A model generated the notes under the pieces. It saw only the letters and a program-made list of their open reading frames with translations. It searched no databases and had not been told where the DNA came from. Shown in pieces: positions 11,901-22,116 of a stretch of 64,000 bases of DNA. Position numbers and translations under genes: made by a program. How positions within the stretch are numbered: position 1 is the first letter of the stretch; the number at the start of each line of letters is the position of its first letter. Source of the stretch: Peronospora farinosa (Eukaryota > Oomycota > Peronosporomycetes > Peronosporales > Peronosporaceae); the NCBI GenBank assembly GCA_947646735.1, contig CANTFK010000984.1, positions 62,001 through 126,000 on the forward strand, written 5' to 3'.

Positions 11901-13435
11901 ATGTTCCGCGATTATCGTGAGCTGGTGCTGGAAATGGTTGCACAGCGACTTTCCCAAGATTTTCAACTGGTCTCGGTGGAAGTGTCGAGTGAAGTTGGTG
12001 GAAAAGCTGGCACTGTCTTTCGACTTAGCATGGGCCATCGAATTCATGAAATTGTGTACAACGAAGAGACCCAGACAATTGATGTCAAGCGCTACCTTCA
12101 GAAGGTAACAACACGCTCGGACGTGGACATCATGGAGTATCGCTACTTGCTATGGTCGCCAATTGTGAATCGATTTGCTACAGTCGCACAAGAATTTCGC
12201 AAGTATCCGAAGATTGAGTACCAGTGGAACCATCTGGACCAATTAATTTGCGGTTACATCGACGATATGAGTGAGGGAATTCGCTATAAGCGAAGCCTCT
12301 ATTGCCTATTCCCACCTCGACTAACAGGCTCCGATGTCGACGATCAAGGTAAGATAGGATGACGTGTCTACGTTGTTGGCATTTTTTTCGGAGAGACTGA
12401 CTGATGTGTTATATCTTGCTAGCAGAAAATTTGCGAGATTACGCAGAAGGCTGCCGAAAGTTTCTCGAGTTTTTGCGGGTCAAGGCAGATGCAAGCACAG
12501 GGTTCCCGAACGTGAAGCTCTCGACCGATTGGAGCAAATACATTACAACGAGCGGTACTGAAGCTTTCAAGCGTGTGGGGCAAAGGAGTGTCAAGATGCT
12601 GCTGCAAACTAATGATGCGGTAACAAGCCAGAACTGGGTGATTGCAAAGGTCGATACGGAGGTGCTTCCAACGCAGTGTTACCACGTGGAAATTCAATGG
12701 CTTGTGTGTCGTGGCTCCCTTGTCGATGATCTAATTACTGGCATGAGCCGCCGTGCAAAGCAACTCGGACTGGAATTACAGAGAGTGACTGAAAACGGCA
12801 TTTCAAGCAACCTGGACCTCCACCCGCTGAATTGTCCCATTTTTCTAAAGATTGATGACCCATTTGAGCGACGAGAGGTAGAGAGAGCGCTCATTGAGCG
12901 TTTTAACTTTTGCTGCGAGGCGTTGCACCCGATCCCATTTGCACATGTGAACCATTACGCAGAGTATGCGATCATGACGCAGCAGCCTCGACTTCCACAC
13001 GCACGTCGTATGATCTCGTACTATCGACAATATGTGCACCGTTCATTGTCGTGTTTTGCTCGCATGACGCAGACTGGATTAGTGTGGATTTCGAACCAGA
13101 AGGTACACGACGACGAGATCCAGCCGATCTTTGACCAATTGCGACAATACATTGAGTCCCTGCAGGTGGTGCGTTCGGCCCTGATGAATGTACTGGATGA
13201 AATGTTTGAATCTGCCGAAGCAGCAGGAGTGCAAAAGTCTGGTGGATACGAAGACAGTGATACGAAAGTGATGGAAAGTATAAACGCAAGTACCAGGTGC
13301 AGTGAAGAAGAGAAGGAGAAGAATCCCGCAGCAGTCAATTCAATGACGCAAACTGCCGCTTCCCAATTGCATGTACATCGGCGATGGAGTGGCAAATATA
13401 AGTCAGTGAATGAGAATAAACCGGCAGCAGCTTGA
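8970..13435 (+). CDS. IML1: GATOR1 subunit Iml1/DEPDC5-like
   Basis: A 1462-residue homologue of Iml1/DEPDC5, the GATOR1 subunit that restrains TORC1 when amino acids are scarce. Exons are 8970-12348 and 12426-13435; the 77-nt intron has a GTAAGA donor and CAG acceptor and joins DDQ to ENLRDYAEG. The N-terminal Iml1 region is clear: a C2-like sandwich around residues 50-190, then KDQFMSRRDLMYLQQSMVG and the TKFTFRSRTSRIMWLVQ stretch, then a vWA-like region with FYSRCFYPEMDQD. After a low-complexity middle comes a SHEN-like part (SPIVNRFATVAQEFRKYP, WNHLDQLICGYIDD). The C-terminal domain follows almost at once (YHVEIQWLVCRGSLVDDLITG). I could not find the DEP domain that normally lies between the last two. 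Acidic and Ser-rich linkers are lineage-specific. Confidence 0.9.
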
Positions 13436-13565
13436 TCGTTGAATTTCGCCATGATATCGCACCCATTCGTGCTGGTCTGCTAGGCCGTTTTTTCGTTTGT
13501 AGCTCTATAATTTTCTATAGAGCGACACTTGACCGTCGTCGTTTGTTATCGTTGAACGACGTGTC

Positions 13566-14115
13566 ATGACTGTCGCATTGTGCCATCGTTCGCATTGGGT
13601 CCCCAGATCATCACGTTCAACCTGTTCCAATTGCCGTCAGAGTTTTCGTCTTTGGGCCGGTAAGCACCACTGTCGTCTATGCGGAGAAATTGTATGCAGG
13701 GCTTGCTCTACCAAACGCATTCTCTTCCAGAGCAAGAGTGTCCGCACGTGCGATGAGTGTGTGGACACCAATGTGCAAAACATGTCGGAGACTACTCAAC
13801 ACCAATCAACATCCAGATTCCTGCGCTTCAAGTCGAGCCCCGCAGCTTTGAGAGCTACGACCGGCGCTCTCCGCAGAATCTTCCAGTATGTCCAGCCAGT
13901 AGTCGAGTACTCCACAGTCACCAGTCTCTGGAGACGTTTTCAATGACGTCTCTCAAAATGACCACGACTACCAGCAAAAGAGTGGAAACGTTCTCTCTTT
14001 CAAGGATATCGCAGGTATGAAATACCATCTCTCGCAGACGCAAATCGTGTCACTCGTACTCGTAGCGTTCATTGTCTTGATAGTCTGCACCATGAAGCTT
14101 GTGGTGCACGTCTAG
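13566..14115 (+). CDS. FYVE zinc-finger protein, 3' reading frame unresolved
   Basis: A short protein opens at 13566 with a FYVE-type double zinc finger (residues 10-70): CSNC, then GKHHCRLCGEIVCRAC, then CDEC. The basic KHHCR core that contacts PI3P is present, while the usual WxxD start is altered (WVPR). This frame stops at 13946. A different frame, open from 13903 to the TAG at 14113-14115, is strongly protein-like (SSTPQSPVSGDVFNDVS, then FKDIAGMKYHLS) and ends in a hydrophobic span (IVSLVLVAFIVLIVCTMKL) typical of a tail anchor. A third frame is protein-like between about 13795 and 13905. An unrecognised intron or small indels probably join them, giving an endosomal FYVE protein with a C-terminal membrane anchor. 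I could not define the junction. Confidence 0.6.
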
Positions 14116-14578
14116 AAGATAAAGATCTACATGTTTGTATACGATCATTATTTTGGATGAGACGTGCGAGGACAGTAGACTCGACATCGCTACTAACCTA
14201 TTGACAATGGTGAAGATAGCATAGTGAACCAGTTGATATACATCCTCCCAGGCGCATCAGTTGTTTCTCTTCCTACAAAATATAGCAACATAAGCAAGAG
14301 CCATCGCTCTCAAGAGGCACCTCTTCTACGTCGCTCTTGATGCAGTGATCCCATCTACAGAACCTTTGTGCAATGCAGCAACCTTGCACTCCAACAAAAG
14401 TAGAACTTCGCCTCCATAATTGCAAATGACCTACACCGACGCATGTAGCAATCTTTGTGAAAGAAGAAATGCAGCCACTTTGCAACAAGTGACCATGGTA
14501 TTAAAGCTTAAGGCAGCCAATTGACCTTTCGTACACGATTTTCGCTGCATGGCTTGTGATTTCCATGGAGATGGGTGC
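14116..14578. other. Intergenic region, FYVE gene to RPT3
   Basis: 463 bases between two converging genes. I see only ordinary sequence, with no convincing open reading frame, repeat or structured RNA. It probably holds both 3' untranslated regions. Confidence 0.5.
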
Positions 14579-15799
14579 TTAGTGGTAGAACTCGAATGTC
14601 GTGTCCGCCTGCTTGATGGCATTCTTGTAGCCCTTGTCAAAATCCTTGGGTAGAACAACATAGCGGTTCTTGCGCACTGCCTGCAACCCTGCCTCCTGGC
14701 AAATGGACGCAATGTCGGCCGAGCTGATCTTCTCTGGGCGATTCACGTAATCCTCGAGATCCACTTCATCTCCAAGGTTCATCTTTGCTGTACAGGCCTG
14801 GTAGATCAGGCGTTTCTGTCGTCGGTCCGGCAGCGGGAATTCAATCTTGCGGTCCAATCGACCAGGACGCAGCAATGCCGGATCCAATGTGTCGGCACGA
14901 TTGGTTGCCATAATGACCTTGACATTTGTAGCTTGATCGAATCCGTCCATCTGATTCAACAATTCCAGCAAAATTCGCTGCACTTCTCGGTCTGCTCCTG
15001 TCTGAGCGTCAAAGCGTTTTGTTGCAATGGCGTCCACTTCATCAATAAAGACAATAGCAGGTGAGTTCTCCTTGGCAAGACGGAAGACGTCACGGACCAT
15101 GCGTGGGCCTTCTCCAAGATATTTCTGCACAAATTCTGAGCCCACGACACTGATAAAGGCAGCTGTCGTGGCATTTGCCACGGCCTTCGCCAGCATTGTC
15201 TTTCCTGTACCTGGTGGTCCATACATGAGGACACCACGTGGTGGATCCACACCAATTTGTTTGTACAGGTCGAAATGAGTAAGTGGTAACTCCACAGCTT
15301 CTCGCACTTCCTGCTTTTGAATGTCCATGCCACCAATGTCCGCATATGAGACATCAGGACGCTCAGACATTTGCATCATTTGAATACTTGAGTCGGATTC
15401 AGGAGGTAACACGTCAACAACAGCGTGTGAATGACGATGAAGTGCTACAGATGAGTTTGGCTTGAGACGTTCACGGTCCAGCGTGCTCAGGATCCGCACG
15501 TAATAATTAGAACCAGCAGTTGAACCTACAATACCATAATTGGCATCCACCATTTCCAAGAACTGACCAATCACAAGCGGTACTGATTGAATCCGTTTGA
15601 CCTCTTCCTTGGCACGAATGAGCTCACGTTTGAGATTTTTCATCTCATCTTTAATATAACCTTCTTGAATATTCAGAAACTCTAAATGTCGCTCAAGAGA
15701 TTTATATTTTGCATACAGATCGGTCTTTGTCTCGATAGATACAGGCACGAGTGGCTCATCGTCGATAAGGACGGGGGGGAGACCAATCTCTTCCATAAC
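14579..15799 (-). CDS. RPT3: 26S proteasome regulatory ATPase RPT3 (subunit 6B)
   Basis: One of the six AAA ATPases at the base of the 19S regulatory particle, which unfolds ubiquitinated substrates. The single exon gives 406 residues from the Met of MEEIGLPPV, the family's usual start. The same frame opens 15 codons further upstream at 15844, so a longer form is possible. Features: an N-terminal coiled coil (about 30-85), an OB-fold segment ([20 protein letters not shown]), Walker A GPPGTGKT, Walker [10 protein letters not shown], the second region of homology [20 protein letters not shown], and a C-terminal HbYX-type end (FYH) that docks into the 20S alpha ring. It is extremely conserved and certainly functional. 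Confidence 0.96.
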   Translation of the reverse strand, partial: VMEEIGLPPVLIDDEPLVPVSIETKTDLYAKYKSLERHLEFLNIQEGYIKDEMKNLKRELIRAKEEVKRIQSVPLVIGQFLEMVDANYGIVGSTAGSNYYVRILSTLDRERLKPNSSVALHRHSHAVVDVLPPESDSSIQMMQMSERPDVSYADIGGMDIQKQEVREAVELPLTHFDLYKQIGVDPPRGVLMYGPPGTGKTMLAKAVANATTAAFISVVGSEFVQKYLGEGPRMVRDVFRLAKENSPAIVFIDEVDAIATKRFDAQTGADREVQRILLELLNQMDGFDQATNVKVIMATNRADTLDPALLRPGRLDRKIEFPLPDRRQKRLIYQACTAKMNLGDEVDLEDYVNRPEKISSADIASICQEAGLQAVRKNRYVVLPKDFDKGYKNAIKQADTTFEFYH

Positions 15800-15844
15800 T
15801 ACGTCCAATCTTCTGTGACGAGGAGGAGGAATGTGGACATACAT

Positions 15845-16425
15845 AGTTGATGTGAACCACCTTTATTATATGTACAATACAGCAGAGTGTGTGGTATACA
15901 TCATACTGTATATAGTAGTAAATTAGAGAGATAGTACGATTGATGTCGGATAGTCAAACGACTTGTACTCCTCATTATGGAAAAATCTATACGTTACTTA
16001 GCCACGTTCTTACCACTTGATATGCTTACGTAGTAACTACACACAGTAGAGATTGAGAAAGAAATAGCTCCTTTTACTTGTAGAAATACTTTAACTATAT
16101 GAGAAGAAGAAGTGATGTGATACATGATTGTTCACACGGCACAAGCTGGAAAATCAGCCCAATGAGCTCATGATGTAGCTTAATAACACGTGACAATACA
16201 CCACGCTCGATTAAGTAGAGGTGTAGATGACTTTCATTGTAGAAAAGAACTCAATTGACAGCTTACTCCCTTAAAAAAGCTGTATGATTGCAAGTATCTT
16301 GTTCTCGACACTAGTGACCCTAGCAGTCTCATGTACACACTATTGTCTGGACATGTCTCCTGGTGATAATCCTCTGCGAGCAAGCACAAGAGCCACCAAA
16401 GAGAAAGAAAATAGCAACATTAAGC
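15845..16425. other. Intergenic region, RPT3 to secreted protein gene
   Basis: 581 bases between the RPT3 start and the 3' end of the next minus-strand gene. AT-rich, with many short runs (TATATAGTAGTAAATTAG at 15907). It probably holds the RPT3 promoter and the downstream gene's 3' region. No gene or repeat is supportable. Confidence 0.5.
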
Positions 16426-17028
16426 TTACGCCGTCGGTGTCGTGCCAAGTCTGATGCAGTTCTTGTAGACCTGCCACGAGTAAATGCCCTCAATGTACTT
16501 GATGCCGAGCCAGTACCAATAAATTGTGCACAAATCTCCACATATGCTGTAATCGACCTGATGCTCACCACGTGGGAACTCTGTATGACAATTGCGGCCT
16601 GAGACCATTCTGGTTTCGTTCAGCCAGATCTCGCACGGTCCGTCCAGCGGATAACCCGACGTCACGAACGTATTATTCGTCGGAATGGCCATCGTCTCCG
16701 TTTCAGGTTCCGTGAGGCCGCATTCAAACATGGCCTCATTTATCACAGTATACAATGATTCATCGTCCAACATGGCACGAAGTGTCTTGTAGCCATGCTG
16801 CTGCATCCAAGTTTGGGCTTCGATGCTCGTGTTGACACCTTGTTCTTGTAAATAGGCAAGCGCCGTGCCTTGAAAGTCGAGGCCGTCGACCATGAAGAAG
16901 GGAGGCGGGTAGAGTACAATTTGACCCTCACCTACACCACCGACATCGACCATCCGTCGCTTGCCTGTGATACAGACTGCTAGCTGAAGAACAAAGACGA
17001 GAAGCAGAAGCATCAGACTTGGTCTCAT
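16426..17028 (-). CDS. Small secreted protein, function unknown
   Basis: A 200-residue protein starting at the Met of MRPSLMLLLLVFVLQLAVC, a clear signal peptide with cleavage near residue 20. The frame opens 12 codons earlier at 17064, but that start would bury the signal. The mature part begins with a basic GKRR and carries five cysteines spread through its second half (ECGL, GPCEIW, GRNCH, SICGDLC), a YPPP segment, two N-glycosylation sites (NTS and NNT) and an aromatic-rich C-terminal stretch (TIYWYWLGIKYIEGIYSW). I do not recognise a family, and there is no RXLR or LXLFLAK motif. It could be an apoplastic effector or a secreted housekeeping protein. It neighbours the TrxR and NLP genes on the same strand. 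Confidence 0.75.
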   Translation of the reverse strand: MRPSLMLLLLVFVLQLAVCITGKRRMVDVGGVGEGQIVLYPPPFFMVDGLDFQGTALAYLQEQGVNTSIEAQTWMQQHGYKTLRAMLDDESLYTVINEAMFECGLTEPETETMAIPTNNTFVTSGYPLDGPCEIWLNETRMVSGRNCHTEFPRGEHQVDYSICGDLCTIYWYWLGIKYIEGIYSWQVYKNCIRLGTTPTA

Positions 17029-17297
17029 CTTGAACGAATGTAGACGTGTCGTCATTGCGTCCAAAAAGAGACCAGATGTTGATGAGCAAAGAGCTACTGC
17101 TACCGATCGAGAAGCTAATCAAATGGGAATTGTCAGGACACGCAAAAGTATCTCAATCTCATTCATTTTTACGCTGTTGTCGTGTATATGCAGGTCTGTA
17201 TATGCAGCTTCTCCTTCACGTGGTGATAATATCCTCATCCTAATCACCAGCGAGCAGAAATAAGGAAACATTGACTCATGGCGTGGAAGACCTCTTT

Positions 17298-17364
17298 GCA
17301 CCGATTCTCAGCTCGATTTCCCCTCCAGCTAGGGATTTCTGGAAAGAGCGTCATTACTCAGTGC
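17298..17364 (-). promoter_or_regulatory. Candidate SECIS element in the thioredoxin reductase 3' UTR
   Basis: About 180 nt downstream of the in-frame TGA, the minus strand reads ATGAC (17354-17350), then GCTCTTTCC, an apical region with AAA, GGAAA, a short bulge, GAGC and TGAG (17310-17307). Pairing GCTC with GAGC and TTTCC with GGAAA makes a stem directly above opposed UGAC and UGAG. These can form the tandem G-A/A-G quartet of eukaryotic SECIS elements. The unpaired AA lies in the apical loop and outer GCAC/GTGC pairs close the base. The fit is by eye and was not folded computationally. Confidence 0.6.
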
Positions 17365-17536
17365 TGGCATCCGTCAAGCTGGCCAAGCTTCTCCAAAGAG
17401 AGCTTAGCAACTTGGCTTCCGTCAATTGCGTCCTCTCCCTCTCCTTTCCATCTCCTAGTGTCTTTCCAGTCGCTTGCACCGTTTGCATGAAAAACTGGTC
17501 TCGCTACTAACAGATATGGAGGAAAGAAGGGGGAGC

Positions 17537-19569
17537 TTAACCTCAGCAACCCCCGCCTGTGGTCGTATCGCCACTGCTCTTCGTTATTTCCAGTGTTGTA
17601 AATGCCTCCGCGGTCGTCGGATGAATGCCCACCGTATCCACCAATTGGTCGTACGTGAAACCAAGCTTCATCGCCAAGCCCATGGCCTGCGTCACCTCGC
17701 CCGCATTCGGTCCCAGGTAATGGAAACCCAGCACAAAGTTGTCGCGAGTCTTATCGCACACCACCTTGACATAGCAGGACTCAGCTGACGTGCGAGTCTC
17801 TTCAGCGAGCGACCATTCCAACGGAATGAAGTTCTTATGGTATACCTCCACCTTGTCATCACCGTACATTTCCTTACTATCCTCTTCGGATAAGCCGCAG
17901 CACCCATATTCGATGGGCGTAAACACCGCCGTGCAAACTTTGTCGTAGTCCATCTGCACAGTAGATTCATTGTATAGACGACGGGAGAGCAGACGTCCCG
18001 CCCGAATCGCCACTGGCGTGAGCTCAGGCGCGTCAATGACATCACCAATTGCATAAATGTTCGGTGTCGAGGTCTGCTCGTTCTGCACCCAGATACGACC
18101 AGACTTCTCGTTCAGCTTTACCTTAGCTTTGTCCAAGCCGAGCTTGGCAACGTCCGGGACACGACCCGTCGCATTTAACACTGTGTCAAATGCTTCCTCG
18201 AAGCTCTTGCCGTCTTCCGTTAACCACTTTACTAGTAGCTGGCCATTTTCGAGCTTCGTGATAAACTGTGGAACAGTCTTGCGAATGAACTCTATACCCG
18301 ACTGCACCTCCATGTACTCGCCAATTTTGTTTGCAATATCCTGATCGAAGCCACGAAGCAAGACAGAGCGCACCATCACCTTCACATCGTAGCCCATACC
18401 CTTCAGGAAGCCCGCGCACTCAAGTGCTACGTACGAAGCACCCACAACTAACGTCTTACCTGGTTCCTTCTTCTTCATCCAGAAGATGTCGTCACTCGAA
18501 ATCGCGTGCTCCCCTCCTGGGCACGTCAGCTTCCTGGGTCGTCCACCGACAGCAATAACTACATGACGAGTGGTAATCTTCTTCGTGCCCTTCTTTGGGT
18601 GCCACAGCTCCAGTGTGTGTGGATCCACGAACGAGCCGAGGAAGTTTTCGTACTTGACATACTTGCTCCGGAGCTCCACTTTGTACTTAAAATTGATGCT
18701 CTTAATGTATGAGCCAACACTCGATACAAGTTGTGTCCAACTGAAGGTCGGTGGACTCCCATCCGCACATCCAACATTCCAACCGAATTTTGCACAGTCA
18801 TGGTGCAAAATCTCACCGATCAAAGAGCTCTGGTGCATCAGCTTCTTTGGGATACAGCCAACATTGACACAAGTGCCACCGAGACCCCAGGAAGTGCCCT
18901 GTGGTGATGGCTTCACGTAGTCTAGCACACAGACCTTCTGTCCGAATGATGCTGCCTCTTTAGAGCAAGCCAAACCTCCTGATCCGCCTCCAATCACCAC
19001 CAGATCATAGTCGTAGCTCATGTCCTCCTCCACGTCAAGAGACATCTCCGACTCTACCAATGTAGTGGCATTGGCAAAAGGAATCGTGGCTCTACCACTA
19101 GCAGTAGAAATACCTCGTTTCTTCCCTGTCTTATCAGTCGAAGATGGCACGCCTTGGGGGTTCCCAGCAGCAATACCAGACCGGAAGAAAGCCAGCAGGT
19201 CGTCGCTGCCACCCAAGAAAGTCATAGGATTACTGCTCCACACAAAAGGCGATGTCACGTGTTTCATAGCTGCAAAGTTGGTCCCAAAATGTGTGAGAAA
19301 GTCGTCTTGCGACGTATTGAGCCACTGCTTAAAGGCATCTCGGTCCTCAAATGGATGCATTTCGACGGCTACACGGTCCGGATACAGCATCTGCATGGCC
19401 AAAGCTACTTCTCCAGCTTTTACATAGGACGGACCTATTGAGATATCATTGTATATAATATTTAAATACCATCTCGTTTTCAATATAGTTATTTAGGACA
19501 CGCTTCCGTACATGTTTTCCAGCCTGCAATGTGGAACGTGGACACGTTATTCGAGTGCGACGTTATCAT
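17537..19569 (-). CDS. TXNRD: Glutaredoxin-thioredoxin reductase fusion selenoprotein
   Basis: An NADPH-dependent pyridine-nucleotide disulfide reductase. Exons 19569-19512 and 19434-17537 give 651 residues. The 77-nt intron has a GTACGG donor and joins KT to CPSYVKAG, rebuilding a glutaredoxin-like active site (C-P-S-Y in place of C-P-Y-C); FLGGSDDLLAFF lies at that domain's end. The reductase follows from about residue 160: FAD motif VVIGGGSGGLACSKEAA, redox pair CVNVGC, an NADPH-binding fold after KTLVVGASYVALECAGF, GDV near the second FAD motif, and the dimer-interface HPTTAE. The frame reaches TGA at 17545-17543. The next two codons are Gly and TAA, so the end reads Gly-Cys-Sec-Gly as in animal TrxR and TGR. 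A candidate SECIS lies downstream. The first Met is the nearest in-frame one and is not certain. Confidence 0.88.
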
Positions 19570-19821
19570 TAATGAATCTGTCAGGCTATCGATAGATAAA
19601 GATAGGAAGAACAGGAGATTAATTGGTTTGAGAGCATTAAAAGAAGGCAGAAAAGAACGCACTTGACACCTGACGCCATCTTCCCTTCCACGCCACCCGC
19701 TGCAGCGTTTTGATTGGTTCAGATAAAGACTTAGGAGTCCTATTAGGATAAAAAAGACGGTCCTAGGACGTACGATGCTGTCAATTTTTCGAATATTAGT
19801 CCTGATCGTAGATTAAGACGG
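19570..19821. other. Short intergenic region
   Basis: 252 bases between the reductase start and the NLP stop. No gene is supportable. An alternative ATG at 19679 starts a different frame with hydrophobic codons but does not connect cleanly to the reductase. Confidence 0.4.
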
Positions 19822-20601
19822 TCAAAACGGCCAAGTCGCAGCGAGAATGTCATTGATCACGCCATCCTTGAGAGGCATATCAATGCCTGCAAAATGAAGT
19901 AAACTTGAATCCCATTGCATGTTGCTTAGAGAGTATCGTGCCAATTCTGAGAGTTGATCCCATGTAATGAGGTCCTGGAATTCGCCACTGTCTTCAGTGA
20001 GCTTTAAAGCTGTGGTTCCAAGGATGTCTTCAAAGTAGTATTCAACCTTCAGGCTTGTGCCATTCATATACCTCTCTTCGGGGAAGGCCTTATCATGTCC
20101 CCAGCTTGCAGACATCGCTACGGCGATAATGGAGGTGTTGTCGATATCGGGACTCTCGACATCGACGTTGCCAAGCCATAGAACAATGTACTCCCAATTA
20201 TGGCGGTGTCCTGAGAACCCAAAGGAGATAGTGGTCCTTGGAGCCCTTCCTTTTGGGAAGTACAATGCGTATACGAGGCCCCACGTGTTCTTGTACATGG
20301 CGGATCGAGCATAGATCTGCGAGCCCAACTTTGAGCCCTTACAGTCACCATCTCGCGCGCCACTCCACTTGAGACCACCACTAACAGTGCCATCTTTCTG
20401 GACAGCCGGATACGGGTGGCAGCTGTCGGTGATCTTGAGTTGCGGCTTAAATTTGACGGCTGTTTTTTGGAAAGCGGTAATGGGCTTGGGCTGTGGGAAT
20501 GGTCGAATATGTTTGTGGTCAAGAACCAACTGAGCCTCGGTCTTACCAAGTGAAGCAGCGACGACGAGAAGGAGGAGTCGAAGGTTCATTGAGTTAATCA
20601 C
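19822..20601 (-). CDS. NLP (NPP1-like) secreted protein, type 1
   Basis: A necrosis-and-ethylene-inducing-peptide-like protein of 259 residues, single exon, with a signal peptide ending near residue 23. A second Met five codons in would also serve as start. Two cysteines in the first half (SCHPYP and GDCKGS) match the single disulfide of type 1 members. The hallmark heptapeptide of the family reads G-H-R-H-N-W-E at about residues 130-136, with Asn where most members have Asp; that residue belongs to the metal-binding pocket. Length and overall order fit the family. Many NLPs from downy mildews do not cause necrosis, and this change is compatible with that. No experimental inference can be made from sequence alone. 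Confidence 0.93.
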   Translation of the reverse strand: MINSMNLRLLLLVVAASLGKTEAQLVLDHKHIRPFPQPKPITAFQKTAVKFKPQLKITDSCHPYPAVQKDGTVSGGLKWSGARDGDCKGSKLGSQIYARSAMYKNTWGLVYALYFPKGRAPRTTISFGFSGHRHNWEYIVLWLGNVDVESPDIDNTSIIAVAMSASWGHDKAFPEERYMNGTSLKVEYYFEDILGTTALKLTEDSGEFQDLITWDQLSELARYSLSNMQWDSSLLHFAGIDMPLKDGVINDILAATWPF

Positions 20602-21096
20602 TTGAAAATGATGCTATCCCGACCAGTGAGCGAGACAATTACGAAATGGGTTTGCAAAGGATGTACGGTGACAAGATCCACAGTTTGAAGATCTGCATGA
20701 ACTATCTCACGCACGGGATCAGCTTCGCTATTGCCAAATTCTTTCGACTGTCAAGACATGCAGCATGACTTTTCAGATTGTGCCACTAGTCTTTTATCTG
20801 ATACTTGACAGGATAGGATGTGTCCTAGCTCGGTACAATGTTCGTCTTTCTGTCCGCTTGCTACTGTATGAGATCACGTTACTACATAAAAGTGTAGTAC
20901 TACTATTTTTTTTATAATAATATACTACTCAAGCACTTGTTTTGAAAATATAAATTACTTACCGAATTACCTACGTTACATAGAGAAGTAGTACTTACCT
21001 TAGTATTTATAATACCTAAAATAGTTTGCAAAAGGTTACAATTAATTAATTCAGGGGTTACATAGGCATCAATTTATCACAATTTTAATTCATTCA
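20602..21096. other. Intergenic region, NLP to LYR gene
   Basis: 495 bases between divergent genes. The right half is strongly AT-rich (about 20880-21090, with runs of T and of AATTAATTAATT) and looks like promoter DNA. No coding feature seen. Confidence 0.5.
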
Positions 21097-21642
21097 ATGG
21101 CAGCGCGTGAGTTGCGTCCATTGTACAAGAAACTGCTGCGTCTCGCAAAAGGTCTACCGGAATCCAAACGTCAGACGTCACTTGATCAAGTTCGTCGTGA
21201 ATTCCGTAACCACGGAGATTTAACGGATTCGAACGAGTGCGTGGTTACGATAAAATCCATTTATATATTGTACTATTTTAGTTACTAATTGTATGGGTTA
21301 CTATTATCAGAATATCAGCTTTAATCCAACGTGCTCAATCGTCTGTGGATTTTTTAAAAATTGTGACGCCTCGTACTGAATCTGGTAGAATGTCACTGTA
21401 TTTTTTCTCTCTTTGTTTCATTGTCTAATGTCTTTTCTGTCGCCACTTTAGACTCGGGAGTCCAACGTTTTATCTATCGCAATGGCCAACGTGTTAATGC
21501 CGCTGAATTCGAGAAAAAAGGGGAAGAAAATGCACGTTACAAGACGCAGGATATTGAAGGAGGACTGAGACGTCACCATCAGCTACTGAGACGTCAGCAC
21601 TTTATGGACCGAAAGAGTGGTCCCCCACGCTCCATTTTCTAG
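21097..21642 (+). CDS. LYR-motif mitochondrial protein
   Basis: A 134-residue LYR-family protein. Exons 21097-21236, 21311-21384 and 21452-21642, phases consistent. Members bind the mitochondrial acyl carrier protein and act in iron-sulfur delivery or respiratory complex assembly. The N-terminus contains LRPLYKKLLRLAKGLPESKR, a variant of the Leu-Tyr-Arg helix with LYK in place of LYR. A second helix has LDQVRREFRNHGDLTDSNE, the usual spacing for the Phe of the family, and NEISALIQRAQ follows across the first splice. The C-terminal extension ends RRHHQLLRRQHFMDRKSGPP. The exact human counterpart is not clear to me. Confidence 0.82.
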
Positions 21643-22116
21643 AAAAAAGAAGAAGGAAAAGGAACAAAATGATAACCTGATGATGCAGAAGTACACGGTT
21701 GGTTGTCTTTTGCTGCGTGTAGATCTTATGAGAGAAGTGGACCAGTACACAGCGTCTCGGTGCAAGTCTTTTGAGAACCAGTTTTGTGGCTTTGTTGTCA
21801 TGGGGTGCACACAAAGCAGTTTGTTCTTGGTCTTCACCAATGTTGACATTTGCTTCTGAGGCGTCATAGCGGGCTGCGAAGATAAGGAAATGCTGACACC
21901 GGACCGACCTGATCGACGGCATGACGCATCAGTTTGTACACGAAGTGTATTGGGTGCAGTCGGCTTGATACTGGGTGGATGGCATGCATATAACTATCGA
22001 TTAACGAAATTCTGCAGCAGATATGGTACTAGCAGTGCAAGGGACTGGGGAGTGTTCAACGAGGGGTCAAGACGACAAAACATCGATACTTCTATTTGGT
22101 CAAAAAAATACAACTT
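21643..22116. other. Intergenic region between converging genes
   Basis: 474 bases between the LYR stop and the NACHT-protein stop. It contains A-rich runs and small frames with no recognisable content, and is probably two 3' untranslated regions. Confidence 0.5.

Noticed and set aside
17543..17545. TGA as the true stop of the thioredoxin reductase
   Set aside because: The Gly codon and TAA that follow, plus the candidate SECIS, make Sec recoding the better explanation.
16426..20601. RXLR or Crinkler effectors
   Set aside because: I looked for RXLR-EER and LXLFLAK after the signal peptides of the secreted proteins here and found none.
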